A DNA stretch of 64,000 nucleotides from Forficula auricularia (GCA_024734495.1 JALMQS010000225.1:12739573-12803572); one strand, 5' to 3'; shown: positions 10,346 to 21,420, counted from the stretch's first letter. The notes: generated by a model from the sequence alone, not told the origin. Made by a program: numbers and translations.

Positions 10346-10678
10346 ATTACTAGGGCTTATTATAATTTATGGCTTAAAATTTAGGCGTTTCATTAAATTC
10401 TGAATAAATTAAGAGGCATTTGCTAGTGCTTATTATCCCCCATTCTCGATGTTAGTGCCTATTTCATCTATTTAATGCCTTTTTTAGTGCCTATTTCAAC
10501 TAAATGGAAATTTCCATTTTTTACGATACATTTTCTAAATTTAAAAGATTTATTTGAAATTAAGTGACTATTTTTACATGAAATGACTTTTTAAGTGCTT
10601 AATAGCTTAACTAAAGATTTTTAGAGTCTCTTAATTCTATCCCTAGTTAATACAAATTCTGTTTATTAAAATATTAAA

Positions 10679-10800
10679 TTGAAAGTTTTTGTGCCGAGGT
10701 TAGCAGAATTTTTATATATTGAAGGAGACAATAAAAGAGTTTGTCTTCTGCTGGAATTATAAATTTTATTTATTTATAACGATAAATTAGTTGTATTTTG
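10679..10800 (-). mobile_element. Penelope-type terminal repeat fragment
   Basis: Reverse complement of the tail that follows the hammerhead at 3757 (cagcagaagacaaactctttt on minus). It is cut just inside the ribozyme, keeping only the stem I 3' strand (tcgttataa). Confidence 0.55.
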
Positions 10801-10869
10801 CTAGACAAAAATCATTTCTTTTTTAATATTCCTAGTTTATCCCCAGTTAAAATAAATAAATAACTATCT

Positions 10870-11930
10870 TATATATAAAAGCCCTTGTCAGACAGTACCC
10901 GTGGCGCGGTCAGGAGAACATGTGGGAGAAAAAGCAACTAATATTCAATGACAGTTGTTAGATTGTCAAATTTTTCAAATAAAACATCTCTATTCTCTAT
11001 ATAATATCTCTATATATTAATATATTCCTCTATATAGCTTAGAATATTAGATTTACGGAGTGTCTCATTTGAAATTTTAGTAGACAAATTTATTAATTTT
11101 AAAATATATTATATATTAATATATATTTAATTTTTTGAAAATAATTGATAAGGCGAAATTTTTTTTTTTTTGAATTTAAGAAAAATATAAATTCTTGAAA
11201 TTTTAGTAGATAAATTAATTTTAAATATATATATATATATATTTAATTTATAATATAATTTAAATGAGATATGATTTAATGGGATAATGAGATTAATTCT
11301 TAATTATCATTAAAAATTTTAGTAGATAAATTAATTTTAAAATTATTATATATATATAATTTAGAGACACTTTTTGACAAATTATAATATTAAAATGTAT
11401 TATTAAAAAAATCAAAAAATATTAGTAGACAAATATATAAATTCTTGAAATTTTAGTAGATAAATTAATTATAAAATATATATTATTAATTTAAACACTA
11501 AATTCTCTATTATCACAAACAATCAATACACTGTTAAAAAACGCAAAATATAGATTCAATCATTTATAATTTTTATTGTACTTAATACATGTTTTGTGTT
11601 GAATATATTTAATTTACTTTAAGTTTTAATAATAAAGAAATAGGTTTCCAACCGATCGGGAACTTCGAGAGAAATGGTTGCATGCTTTAATAAAGTATTT
11701 ATAAAGCATTTACTGATATTTTTTCATCTTTCTTTGATCAATATTCATTATTCAAAAAATATTTTTTTAAAAACATATAATTATGGACAGTTGACAATCA
11801 CATCTCGAGACGCTGCCCGCCAGGGCCACCAGCCCCTTAGCCAATTCATTGTAACAAAATAGGGCCCCCAAAGACGATTTTATAATTCCTATGCTCTCTG
11901 CTCATATTTAGAATAAAAAAAAAAAAAAAA
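10870..11930. other. A+T-rich intronic sequence without recognised genes
   Basis: Mostly A/T runs with a recurring phrase 'attttagtagataaatt' (near 11080, 11200, 11320 and 11450), suggesting a decayed tandem repeat. A short GC-richer patch is at 11800-11860. Nothing coding recognised. Confidence 0.5.
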
Positions 11931-11943
11931 ATAAAATACTTAC

Positions 11944-12145
11944 ACATATAGCTCATCCAAATCCCTCATTGCTTGCCTAAATTGGATCCAAATTTCATGA
12001 TATAATCTGAGTTGGAATTTTTCACCATCTTGTTGAAACTTTTCTACAATTTGTTTCACATGATTTGTTAAAATTGATTTTGTTGCGACCCACAATTCTT
12101 CATCATATTGATTGGAAATGTGTCGAGCAAAGGGTTTCTATATCC
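11944..12145 (-). pseudogene. Cullin-2-like exon 2, frameshifted
   Basis: The exon enters in frame as EDIETLCSTHFQSI, matching CUL2 spacing, then meets TGA TGA. Everything after this reads correctly one frame over (YDEELWVATKSIL...DELYV). Dropping one A near 12107-12112 gives FQSYDEELW and restores the whole exon. Acceptor is CT at 12146-12147 on the plus strand; donor GTAAGT is at 11938-11943. Confidence 0.82.
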
Positions 12146-12260
12146 CTAAAAAAAAAAAATATTTATATATATTTTTATTTATAAAACATAAGTTGGTACA
12201 TTTTATTAAGACAATTTTTGCCAAAAGCAGGCAGACACGTGCTCAGGGGCTTGAATTATA

Positions 12261-13827
12261 CCGGGTGAGTTTTTTTATCTTGAGACAGTCTTATAACTCA
12301 AAAACAGTGCATTATATGAAAAAAGTTTCAAATAAAAGTTTATTTATATCAGGAGGGAAATTAAACTATGCTATTGTTTGTTTACCTAAAACAAGCTTTC
12401 TAGGGTATTTCAAAGTCAATTTCTGTTTTTTAAATGGAAACGTATATTTTTGTTTACATATTCTGAATCTACAAAAAAAGCTGAACAACTTTTATAAGAA
12501 CTATTTTTTTATTCGACATCAACTAAACAAAATATTAAATCAATTAGATCTCAGAAAAAAACCGTAATAATTATTTTTAACAATTATTCAGCTTAATTAT
12601 CATATAATAATGATTAAATAATTAATTATTAAATAAATATTTATTAAATCAAAAAGTCAAAACAATGAAAAAAAGTGTTTATAATGATCTTAAAACTTCA
12701 TTATACTTAGATTTAAGAGATTATTTTCTACTTAAAGGAACTATTTAAAACCCTTGAACTCAAAAAAGTTGTTCGAATAAAAAAATAGTACTTATAAAAG
12801 TTGTTCAGTTTTTTTCGTAGATTCAGAATATATAAACAAATAAATAGTTTTCCATTTAAAAAACAGAACTTGATCTTGAAATATCCCTAAAAGCTTGTTC
12901 TAAGTAAACAAACAATAGCGTAGTATAGTTTCCCCCTCCATATAAATAAACTTTTATTTGAAACTTTTTTCATAATATAATACACTTAATTTAGAATTCC
13001 GCGGAGTAAATTCGCGAGCAAATCCACTCAACGGAATTTTTAACAAATTATAAGTAAATTTGTTTTTCTAGTATATTTATACAAATATAGAAATTATCAA
13101 ATTAATTAAATTAATCTTTAAGAAATTCAAAGATGTTTTTTATAAAGCGAAATTTTAGAGAATACTTAGCCAGACTACCGTTTTATAAGAACCTTTGAGG
13201 TCCAGCTGATTCTCCATCCTGAACCAAGAGAGCGAAAAAAGATATGGTCCATCTAGGTGTTACCCGGTATCAATCCGCGTATAGCCCGCATGATACCCCA
13301 CCACGGACCACCCAGAGGGACATGGCATCTCAAGTTCTTATATATTACTCCCTCGATTCAGACGCTTTTTACAAGTCTATTCTTACATAGAGAGATGATA
13401 CAAATTAATTTAGAATTCCGCGGAGTAAATTCGCGAGCAAATCCACTCAACGGAATTTATATCATCGGAATTTGTATCATCTCTCTATGTAAGAATAGAC
13501 TTGTAAAAAGCGTCTGAATCGAGGGAGTAATATATAAGAACTTGAGATGCCATGTCCCTCTGGGTGGTCCGTGGTGGGGTATCATGCGGGCTATACGCGG
13601 ATTGATACCGGGTAACACCTAGATGGACCATATCTTTTTTCGCTCTCTTGGTTCAGGATGGAGAATCAGCTGGACCTCAAAGGTTCTTATAAAACGGTAG
13701 TCTGGCTAAGTATTCTCTAAAATTTCGCTTTATAAAAAACATCTTTGAATTTCTTAAAGATTAATTTAATTAATATAATACACTGTTTTTGAGTTATAAG
13801 ACTGTCTCGAGATAAAAACTCACCCGG
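12261..13827. mobile_element. Foldback element family A, copy 1 (interrupted)
   Basis: Ends are ccgggtgagttttttt...and its complement aaaactcacccgg at 13815-13827. The arms (12261-12560 and 12770-12986) are complementary, and the right arm resumes at 13772 after an insertion. The same ends occur at 24603 and 26733, and one end at about 55224. The frame at 12112-12567 is a shadow. Confidence 0.8.
12987..13771. mobile_element. 785-bp palindromic insertion with 13-bp target duplication
   Basis: Flanked by AATATAATACACT at 12974-12986 and 13772-13784. Arms 13088-13405 and 13470-13771 are inverted copies. A 50-bp motif (gaattccgcggagtaaattc...) occurs in the loop (13406) and again at the left edge (12988). 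It is inserted into foldback element A copy 1. Confidence 0.8.
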
Positions 13828-13861
13828 TATACTTAATTTTGTTAAGGGAGAATGGTGTGTG

Positions 13862-14395
13862 TTCTTGGTGAAACATTTTAAATAAATAAAGTAAAGAAAA
13901 TTTTAAAAAGTTTCTTAAATTTTTCTTTACTTTATTTAAATTAAAAATAATTAACCCGAAGGTTTGAGTATCTTTTTTTTGAAAATAATTTTTTTCAAAT
14001 ATACAACTCACAGTATAAACCAAATATATCAAGATAAGAATTTATATTTAAGGTCTCTAGACTAGGATTTTAATAGAATAATTTTATATTCCATATTAGA
14101 GGGCCTCGTCCACCCAGGAGTTGAGCCCGAGTACTATAACACGCTTGCCTGGCACTTTAGCTCGGCCCTCAAGACAAAAACACATTCTGCCATGCAATAT
14201 AAAATTATTCTATTAAAATCTTAGATTAGAGACCTTAAATATAAATTCTTATCTTGTTATATTTGTTATATACAGTGAGTTGTATTTTTGAAAAAACCTT
14301 CGTGTTAATTATTTTATTTTAAATAAAGTAAAGAAAATTTTGAAAAATTTAAGAAACTTTTTAAATTTTCTTTACTTTAAATATACCTATATATT
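13862..14395. repeat. Inverted repeat of about 530 bp with a tRNA-like loop
   Basis: Arms carry aataaagtaaagaaaatttt and the complementary aaaattttctttactttatt, plus the 'taaggtctctag' segment. The centre near 14130 holds a GC-rich tRNA-like sequence. Confidence 0.8.
14099..14170 (-). other. tRNA-like sequence in palindrome loop
   Basis: 72 nt closed by GAGGGCC/GGCCCTC (7 bp). On the minus strand an A-box-like CGAGCTAAAGTGCCAGG is followed by a weak B-box-like GGCTCAACTCCT. More likely a tRNA-derived SINE relic than a working tRNA. Confidence 0.35.
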
Positions 14396-14501
14396 GCAGA
14401 AAAATTATTAAAATTTGGTGCAAAAGTGTAAAATAAGTAAAAATGAAATTAAAACTTGTTGTAGACAAATTACTTTTTAAACGTTAGTTTTAATTTTTTT
14501 C

Positions 14502-14651
14502 TTAAAGCAATTTGAGCCGCTAAAGTTAAATAATGTAATCAATAATTTCTTGTGGTAATTCTACATATTTGGAAATTTTTTTTAAATATGTAGAATTAAC
14601 ATAAGAAATTATTGATTACATTATTTAACTTTAGCGGCTCAAATTGCTTAA
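14502..14651. repeat. Short perfect-armed palindrome (about 150 bp)
   Basis: ttaaagcaatttgagccgct at the left is the complement of agcggctcaaattgctta at the right; arms are about 65 bp with an A+T loop near 14576. Confidence 0.85.
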
Positions 14652-14808
14652 AAACTTTATTGTTTAATTCTAAGCCTTTTGATTTCAATATATTTTTTAT
14701 TTTTATTTTATTTATATTTAAATGTATTTTTGATACATATATATTTCAATATTTACAAATCTTAATACTAAATTTATAATATTTCCAAATATTTCTCAAT
14801 AGAAATGT

Positions 14809-15195
14809 TCAACTGTCCCTCTTAAGATATATTCTAACTTGGTTCTTAAATTGAATCAGACTTGATGCATTTCTTACTTCAGCTGGTAAAGAATTAAATT
14901 CCTCAAGTCCTCTAAAATATAATGAATTTCTTGTGCTCTCTTTCCTCGCCCTCTCAATAAATATATTGTCTCTAATTCGCGTCCCATGGTCATGGATCTC
15001 ATTGACCAATGTGAAATTCAGATAAGCTGGCAGCTGCCTATGATATAATTTATATACAAAACACATTGTCTGTAAAAATAAGAATTGCTTCACATTCATA
15101 AGTCCTAAGCATTCCAGCATACTACTTATTGATGTATATATAGAACAAGAGGAAGTGGCAACCACAGATATTAAATGTAGACAAATATTATTCAA
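14809..15195 (-). pseudogene. Non-LTR retrotransposon RT C-terminal fragment
   Basis: FLQTMCFVYKLYHRQLPAYL, then LVNEIHDHGTRIRDNIF and FNSLPAEVRN match the thumb/C-terminal region after the reverse transcriptase of CR1/Jockey-like LINEs. Only about the last 110 residues remain; 5'-truncated. It lies in cullin intron 1. Confidence 0.75.
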
Positions 15196-15261
15196 TTACT
15201 AAATTCTACCCAAATAGATACAGCATTATTACAAACATAAAATATTATTTGGATTACTTAC

Positions 15262-15416
15262 TCTTTTCTTTCATTGAATGTCGATTGTGGTACATTTACC
15301 GAATTAATATAATCGTGAACTGTTATTTGTATACGACCCCAGTACTCATCAAAATTAACTTCATTGTAAAGCTTTAAATCCTTACGCAGGGTTTTGATTA
15401 ATTCACTATACGCCAT
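15262..15416 (-). CDS. Cullin-2-like exon 1 (start codon exon)
   Basis: Encodes the N-terminal cullin segment, with NFDEYWGRI matching the DFDETWNKL region of CUL2. It ends in phase 2 before a GTAAGT donor at 15256-15261. Sequence just upstream (about 15450-15500) recurs in diverged form at 25938-25990, so the 5' flank contains repeat sequence. Confidence 0.8.
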
Positions 15417-15499
15417 TTTGAATAAATATAAACCAAAATAACGAAATTTAAACTGGAATTCATCCAGAAAACTTGAGATAACACTCTGGAATATCACAG

Positions 15500-16080
15500 A
15501 ACAGTGTGGAAAATTTATTAGATTATTAATTATTATTAAATTATTTATTAAATAATTATATATTTTACCTTATTTGAGAAAGAAAAATTTAATATTTTAA
15601 AACTCAATAATTAAAAGATCTGAGATTAATGGGGTCATAGACCTCATTAAAATAGAAAAATATAATTCGAACTAATGTAGGGTCAAAGGCTAATCGCCCT
15701 GCCTAGCAAATCCTTAATCTAACAAATACCTAGAAATTAAATGTTTACAAATATGTTTTGCTTCCCTATCTCACCAGTGGCCTGCGCCGGGGGATCTCAC
15801 TCCTTCACTTAAGGGGCTCCCATCTAGGGGGCATGTGGGTTGGTAACCACGAGGTCCCGAGCCGTACCTGGTATTTTTTCCACTTACTTGTACCAGATCT
15901 CTCTCTCTTCATCTATCCTGTCAGGTCTCTCTTGACCAACTCTTGTTCTATATAATAATAAAACTCTTGTTCTCTTCAGATCCCGAGGCTATTAGAGAGT
16001 AATCGAGGGCTAGGGGTCTATTTCTATTTCTCTTCAACGATATATCGAGCTATCCCCCCCCTTCTTCTTCTTTAAAAAAA
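15500..16080. other. Upstream flank of the cullin gene
   Basis: A+T-rich with one GC-rich block (15755-15960) that resembles no coding sequence I recognise and may be a short repeat. No clear TATA or initiator can be assigned to the cullin gene. Confidence 0.4.
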
Positions 16081-16081
16081 A

Positions 16082-16605
16082 TCAAATTTTAAATTTAGGG
16101 GATTCACCCCTTTAAAAAAGGATGAAGGAATGATCAGAAAATTTATTTAAAGCCATATTCACATTCAATGATTTAGAATTATCATAAAAATTTAATAAAA
16201 ATCAATTTTTTTATAAAATTCTAATTTAAGGCTAGTCAGTAGGGGATGAAAAGTTGATCAGAAAATTCATTTCAGGCCATATTCACGCATAGTGATTTGG
16301 ATTGGCCTAGAATTTGATAGAAATCATTTTTTTAATGAAATTTTAAATTAAGGGTAGGCACCCCCTTTAGGGGATGAATGATTGTTCAGAAAACTTTTTT
16401 CAGGCAATATTAATACTTAGTGATTTGGAATAGCTCTAGAATCTAGTATAAATCATTTTTAGTTAAATTTTAAATTAAGGGTAGTCACCCCCTTATGGTT
16501 GATCATAAAAATTAATTCATGCTATATTTATAGTTGATGAATTAGAATTGTTGTAGAATTGTCCTGAAACCATTCATTGATATGAAATATTTTATTAAGG
16601 GTGTA
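16082..16605. repeat. Decayed tandem repeat, four units of about 130 bp
   Basis: Units share aaattttaaattaagggta, caccccttta-ggggatgaa, ttgatcagaaaa and aggccatattcac, with growing divergence from left to right. Confidence 0.75.
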
Positions 16606-16609
16606 AATT

Positions 16610-16800
16610 TGAGGCCACAACATCTCATTATTTAGGCATATTTTCAACATTATCAAAAAAATGCCTATAACTCTAAAACTATAACACTTTTATTAAAAAA
16701 ATTTTAAGATTCTGGACTGTCATAAATTGCTCTACCCCTGTTTACGGTTTATCGTTGTGATAAGCGACACCCTGTAAATAAATTACTGAACACATATAAT
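16610..16800. repeat. Interspersed repeat E
   Basis: A segment containing ccacaacatctcattattta and gtttacggtttatcgttgtg, ending in the acaccctgta motif. Related copies lie at 54190-54390 and, shorter, at 27137, 27962, 52665 and 58985. Confidence 0.7.
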
Positions 16801-16847
16801 TCAAGATCGATTCGCACTTGGCGGACTTATTATACCTTTATATCATA

Positions 16848-17036
16848 TTCATAATCTCTTTAAACTATCTTGAACTCTTTTAGTTTCTGAATTAAACAAA
16901 ACAGGTGTTTGTTTTTTGTCTTCGTTGTTGTTGTGTCCTTTCAAAATTTTATCATGGGCAATAAAACAAATAAAAAACAAACAATCATTTGTTTTAAAAG
17001 TTAGTCAAATTATTTCATCTCTGGTGGCTTTAACAT
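16848..17036 (+). repeat. 190-bp direct repeat, left copy
   Basis: From attcataatctctttaaact to ggtggctttaacatt. The same sequence with few changes is at 17794-17996. Together they flank the Helitron-like element 17037-17793. Confidence 0.9.
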
Positions 17037-17793
17037 TAGTACCTGAAGTAACCAAACGCCTCCTATCCCCCCAACCCCGCCCCAGAAACCCCGCACCTCA
17101 CCCCACGGATCCCCCACCAATGCACCCCACCTCCTGCACTCCCCACATCCATCCCCACCCCGCATCCAGTTTTTGAATTTCTAGCTTTCTAGTGGTCCAC
17201 AGATTATGTGTATACAAGTATATAAATAAATTCCGTATAATTTTTTTTTTAATTAAATAACAATTTATCGAGTTTTTTAATCAATTAAATAAATAATAAA
17301 TAATAATTATATTGAAGCAATTTTTCCCATGAAATAATGTATAGATTGTATTTGAGGCTTCGATTTCGGAGATTACTTCCCCACCATCGACTATACTTGA
17401 TCTTCTAGCTTGCGATAATATTTTTAGTCCGTGTTTTTTAATAAGAGGAATTTTAATCAATTAAATTGACAAATTCTAATATATAACAATATTTGGTATA
17501 AAGTATTAGTGGGTTATAAAATTAAAAAACCAATTAATAAATAAAAGATAATTGAAAAAAATGTAAACAAACTTTTTTATTGAGATTTTCATCTATCAAT
17601 AATTACTTTAATTAATAAAAGATCAATTAAGATGAAATTTGTCGAGGTCCAGACCTAGCCAGATCGTTTTCTCATCCTCAAAACTTGTTAATATAGAGTT
17701 GGTTTCATCAAAATCGGTAGAGCGTTTTCAAAATAGAACTAAGATACAAATATATATATATATATACAATTTTTGCTCGTTTAATAAGAGTAG
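17037..17793 (-). mobile_element. Helitron-like element copy 2
   Basis: Reading on minus: starts ctactcttattaaacgagc, then caaaacgctctaccgatttt; contains one diverged minisatellite unit (gaggcttcgatttcggaga on plus near 17352); then a C/G-rich block and the end caggtact. Same family as 1040-3235 and 58440-58955. Confidence 0.6.
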
Positions 17794-17996
17794 ATTCATA
17801 ATCTCTTTAAACTATCTTGAACTCTTTTAGTTTGTGAATTAAACAAAACAGGTGTTTTTTTTTTAATTTATTTTTTGTCGTTGTTGTTGTGTCCTTTCAA
17901 AATTTTATCATGGGCAATAAAACAAACAAAAAACAAACAATCATTTGTTTTAAAAGTTAGTCAAATTATTTCTCGTCTCTGATGGTTTTAACATTA
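17794..17996 (+). repeat. 190-bp direct repeat, right copy
   Basis: Partner of 16848-17036, with a 14-bp T-rich expansion after acaggtg. See that entry. Confidence 0.9.
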
Positions 17997-18237
17997 TAAT
18001 TTAGCGCAATTTGTTTTTATCATTATTTATATTTCTAATCTTAACATATATTATTTGAAATGTATAATTCGTTTATAATGAGCTTCGAGCACTCATCTTT
18101 ACACAAGTAGATTTTGGTCAATTAAATTCATTCGTTACTTTTAAATGATTATTTAATATAATAAATAAATAAAACTCGAGTGAGGAGAAAATGATGATTA
18201 ATTAATCATTATGTCTTGTTTTTTTTTCTTCTTCTTT

Positions 18238-18994
18238 AAGAAAAATTTTTAAGAAAAAATAAAAACCGACTTCAAAAAATTAAGTGCAACAAATATAAAA
18301 ATACACTAAAAGGTATAAAATAATTATTATCTTATTTAGTTACAACTAAACGACGAAATATTAACACGAAATTACTTTTTAAAGTCGGTGCCAAACAAAC
18401 TATACCTATAAGCGAGCGTACCCGCCAAACGTACTAAGTAAGATCCGTCGAGTGCGATTCATAAAAGGTATATGTTTGGCACCAACTTCAAAAAGTAATT
18501 TCGTGTTAATATTTCGTCGTTTAGTTGTAACTAAATAAGATAATAATTATTTTATACCTTTTAGTGTATTTTTATATTTGTTGCACTTAATTTTTTGAAG
18601 TCGGTTTTTATTTTTTCTTAAAAATTTTTATTTTCTCTTTTTAGTGATGTTATTAATAGTGATTATATCATCAGAACTTGACCAAATTAATATGACACCA
18701 TCCCTAAGACACCCCTTTCGGATAAAAAAAGAACCATCGAAATCGGTTCATAAACAAAGAGGTTAGGTCTAAACAAACCTAAACAAACCTAATAAAAAAG
18801 GTCTAATACCTATGAAAAAAAATCGAAAAAAAAATGGGACCAATCGGAAGCTAGACTGGACCCAATGCAAAAAAAATTTTCAAAATCGGTTGACAATTGG
18901 CGGAGATATGAGGTAACATAGGCACAAAAAAAAAAAAAAAAAAAAAAAAAATTCAATCGAATAGAGAACCTCCTCCTTTTTTGAAGTCGGTTAA
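18238..18994. mobile_element. Foldback element family B, copy 1
   Basis: Palindromic core (arms about 18262-18410 and 18472-18615) built on aaaaaccgacttcaaaaaat and acaactaaacgacgaaatat. It is followed by a unique flank ending cctcctccttttttgaagtc-ggttaa at 18994. The left flank is missing. Confidence 0.8.
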
Positions 18995-18999
18995 AAAGA

Positions 19000-19620
19000 G
19001 AGGAAGTAGTTGATGACGATCAATCTGATAAAAGAAGGTTTTTTTTTTTTTGAGGGAAAACATTTTTAGGACGCTGTGGAGACTTGAATGCGCTGACGCG
19101 ACATGAGAGAAGGAAGAAAAAGAAACAAGTATAAAACGGTCCTTTTCGTTTCCCTTCGTCTCATTATCCTTTGTATCATGAAGATAAAAAATAAAAAATG
19201 AAATGGAACATTCATTTAAAAAAGGTGATGAAAATTGTCTGTCGTTTTTGGAGAGATGAGTAGCCGACAATTATCACGGATGACAAATCAAGTAAATTTT
19301 ATTATCAGTAGCAGTAACAAGTCTTTTAAAAATGTTTCTTTTGATTGCCGAAAGATGATCAATGGATTATGATTGATTACTATCGATGAGTTATTTATCA
19401 ACACGTGAAGAGTGGTAAAAAAAATTATAAAAATATTAACTTATAGAAGCCGAAATGTTGCAATCTTAAAAAGTTATATATATAAATTTTTTGAGGATAC
19501 AAATTCTCTTTTAAAAAGGTGTTAGTTTTATTCTTTTTTGACAAAAAAAACACATTTTTATTTTTTATTTTTCTTTATTTTATTGTCACCCAAAAACGTT
19601 TCGACATTTACATATTATGT
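19000..19620. other. Repeat-like A+T-rich spacer
   Basis: No gene recognised. The minus-strand frame at 18953-19270 begins inside foldback element B and has no recognisable domain. Confidence 0.4.
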
Positions 19621-19628
19621 CATCATCA

Positions 19629-19878
19629 GCCTAAAACATTTCAATCATTACAAAATATACAATGACAACTTCTCATAGCAAAACAACACACTCTCAAAAT
19701 TACATCAAAATGACATACCTTGGAACAATCTTAAGATGGGATAATTTCGATGTGAGGGATTTTTCCCATCTTAAGATTGTTCCAAGGTATGTCATTTTGA
19801 TGTAATTTTTGAGAGTGTGTTGTTTTGCTATGAGAAGTTGTCATTGTATATTTTGTAATGATTGAAATGTTTTAGGCT
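19629..19878. repeat. Inverted repeat of 250 bp
   Basis: Arms of about 115 bp: cctaaaacatttcaatcatt at the left and aatgattgaaatgttttagg at the right, centre near 19753. The arms differ by very few bases, implying a young insertion. ggctgatgatgacat-type sequence lies at its left outer edge on the minus strand. Confidence 0.9.
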
Positions 19879-20354
19879 TATGATAACTATAGAGGCCCGT
19901 GCCTGGCGGGATTGCAACACGTGCGCTGCACGCAGAGGCCAAAAAACGGCGGCCAAATCGACAGAGAATTTATAACAATTTTTTTATTTTATTTTTTATT
20001 TTAATGAACTTAAAATATGAGATATGAAATTTGTAAAAAAAATTTGTAAAAAAAAAAAACAATTATTTTTTAAAAAATTTTAAAATTGAAAATAAAGTTC
20101 TATGATGTGCGTGTGTGATAAAAAGTAGATCTTATATACATCGGGCACCTTATATGCATCCTCCCACCACATAAAAAATTCCTGGATCCGCCCTTGATCT
20201 CAGAATGAATCAAGAAAATAAAAAGTTATATATATATTTTTTGAAAATTTCATAGATGCAAAAATACAAAATAATTTTATTAAAAAAAAAACTTTAAAAA
20301 AAAAATTAAAACAGGAATAGCAGGGAATTGGACAATAAAAAAAAGTTTTTATTA

Positions 20355-20404
20355 AATGGGCCAGACGTTTCGTCGATTTATTTCGACTTCCTCAGTGGCC
20401 CATT
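20355..20404 (-). ncRNA. Hammerhead-like fold, degenerate
   Basis: On the minus strand: stem I AATGGGCCA/TGGCCCATT (9 bp, perfect), core CTGAGGA (consensus CTGATGA, one change), stem II GTCGA/TCGAC, GAAA, then CGTC. The layout matches a Penelope-type hammerhead. Stem III has no loop and the core substitution should abolish cleavage. Confidence 0.45.
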
Positions 20405-20460
20405 ATATCACTCTTTGTCAAAAGACAATTCCACTATGCGACGAAACATCTTTAATCTTT

Positions 20461-21420
20461 TTAACCGACGAAAGGAGGAGGTTATCAATTCAACGGAATG
20501 TCTGTTTTTTTTTTTATGTTTTTGAACATTTATTTCACTTTATCATGTGTACCGATTGAGATTATTTTTTTTTGCTTTGGGTTCAGTCTCGTACCCGATT
20601 GGTCCCGTTTTTTTTTCATCTTTTTTGTTATGTACCATATGTTCACGCATAACTTCCTTGTTTAAAGAACTATTGCGATGATTCTTTTTTTACTGGAAAG
20701 GGGATACCTTAGGGGTAATCCCATATTATTTGGTTAAGTTCTGATGATATGATCAATGACGAAATAACGTAAATCACCAATTCTTATGAGCAAATAATCA
20801 AAATTATAATAAATAAAATCTTTTATAAAAAATCTTAAAACATTCATTTAAATCCCGCAAACTTTTCGAGAGAATTTCTATTTTTATGAATTGAATTTTA
20901 TTATCATTTTCTGATTCATTCGCCCGACGCTTTCACTTACGAGATGCATGCAAGGTATTATATTAAGTCACTATTAATAACATCACTAAAAAGAGAAAAA
21001 TAAAAATAATTTTTAGAAAAAAAACGTACTTCAAAAAAATTAAATGCAACAAATTAAATAATAATAACTCAAAAATAAAATAAAATACACTAAAAGGTAT
21101 AAAATAATTATCTTATTTAGTTACAACTAAACGACGAAATATTAACATGAAATTACTTTTTGAAGTCGGTGCCAAACATATACATTTTATGAATCTCACT
21201 CGACGGATCTTACTTAGTATGTTTGGCTTATATAGTTTGTTTGGCACCGACTTCAAAAAGTAATTTCATGTTAATATTTCGTCGTTTAATTGTAACTAAA
21301 TTATTATAGATAATTATTTAATAACTTTTAGTGTATTTTATTTGATTTTTAAGTTATTTGTTGCATTTAATTTTTTGAAGTCGGTTTTATTTTTTTTATA
21401 AAAATTATTATTATCTATTG
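20461..21420. mobile_element. Foldback element family B, copy 2 (diverged)
   Basis: Left end ttaaccgacgaaaggaggag at 20461 and a decayed flank to 20790. Palindromic core arms lie at about 21018-21180 and 21230-21395. More diverged than the other copies. Confidence 0.65.

Larger units (their letters stand above)
7..15416 (-). pseudogene. Cul2: Cullin-2-like gene, 12 exons visible, two disabling lesions
   Basis: Cullins are scaffolds of RING ubiquitin ligases; CUL2 joins Elongin B/C receptors at its N-terminal repeats to RBX1 at its C-terminal domain. Exons (+ coordinates, read right to left): 15262-15416, 11944-12145, 9681-9784, 9418-9602, 6311-6477, 5818-6232, 4904-5119, 3573-3719, 3409-3486, 3255-3321, 798-1000, 7-225. 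All junctions are GT-AG and all phases agree. About 719 codons are present, against about 745 residues in human CUL2; the last exon lies beyond the left edge. CUL2-type features include SDRKLTWMHHL in exon 10, LSLNMEFS in exon 12, and the neddylation motif VRIMKARK, whose first Lys is the NEDD8 acceptor. The start is Met at 15416 (context CAAAATGGC); a longer frame opens at 15497. Exon 2 needs a one-base change to stay in frame and exon 4 has a TGA. Family assignment is firm. Whether the lesions are real or sequence errors is open. Confidence 0.88.

Noticed and set aside
12112..12567. 151-residue plus-strand frame
   Set aside because: It starts inside antisense cullin exon 2 and runs through the arm of foldback A; no domain, and the mirror arm does not preserve it.
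13257..13517. 86-residue frame near 13.3 kb
   Set aside because: Lies across the loop of a palindrome whose other arm encodes the complement; no domain.
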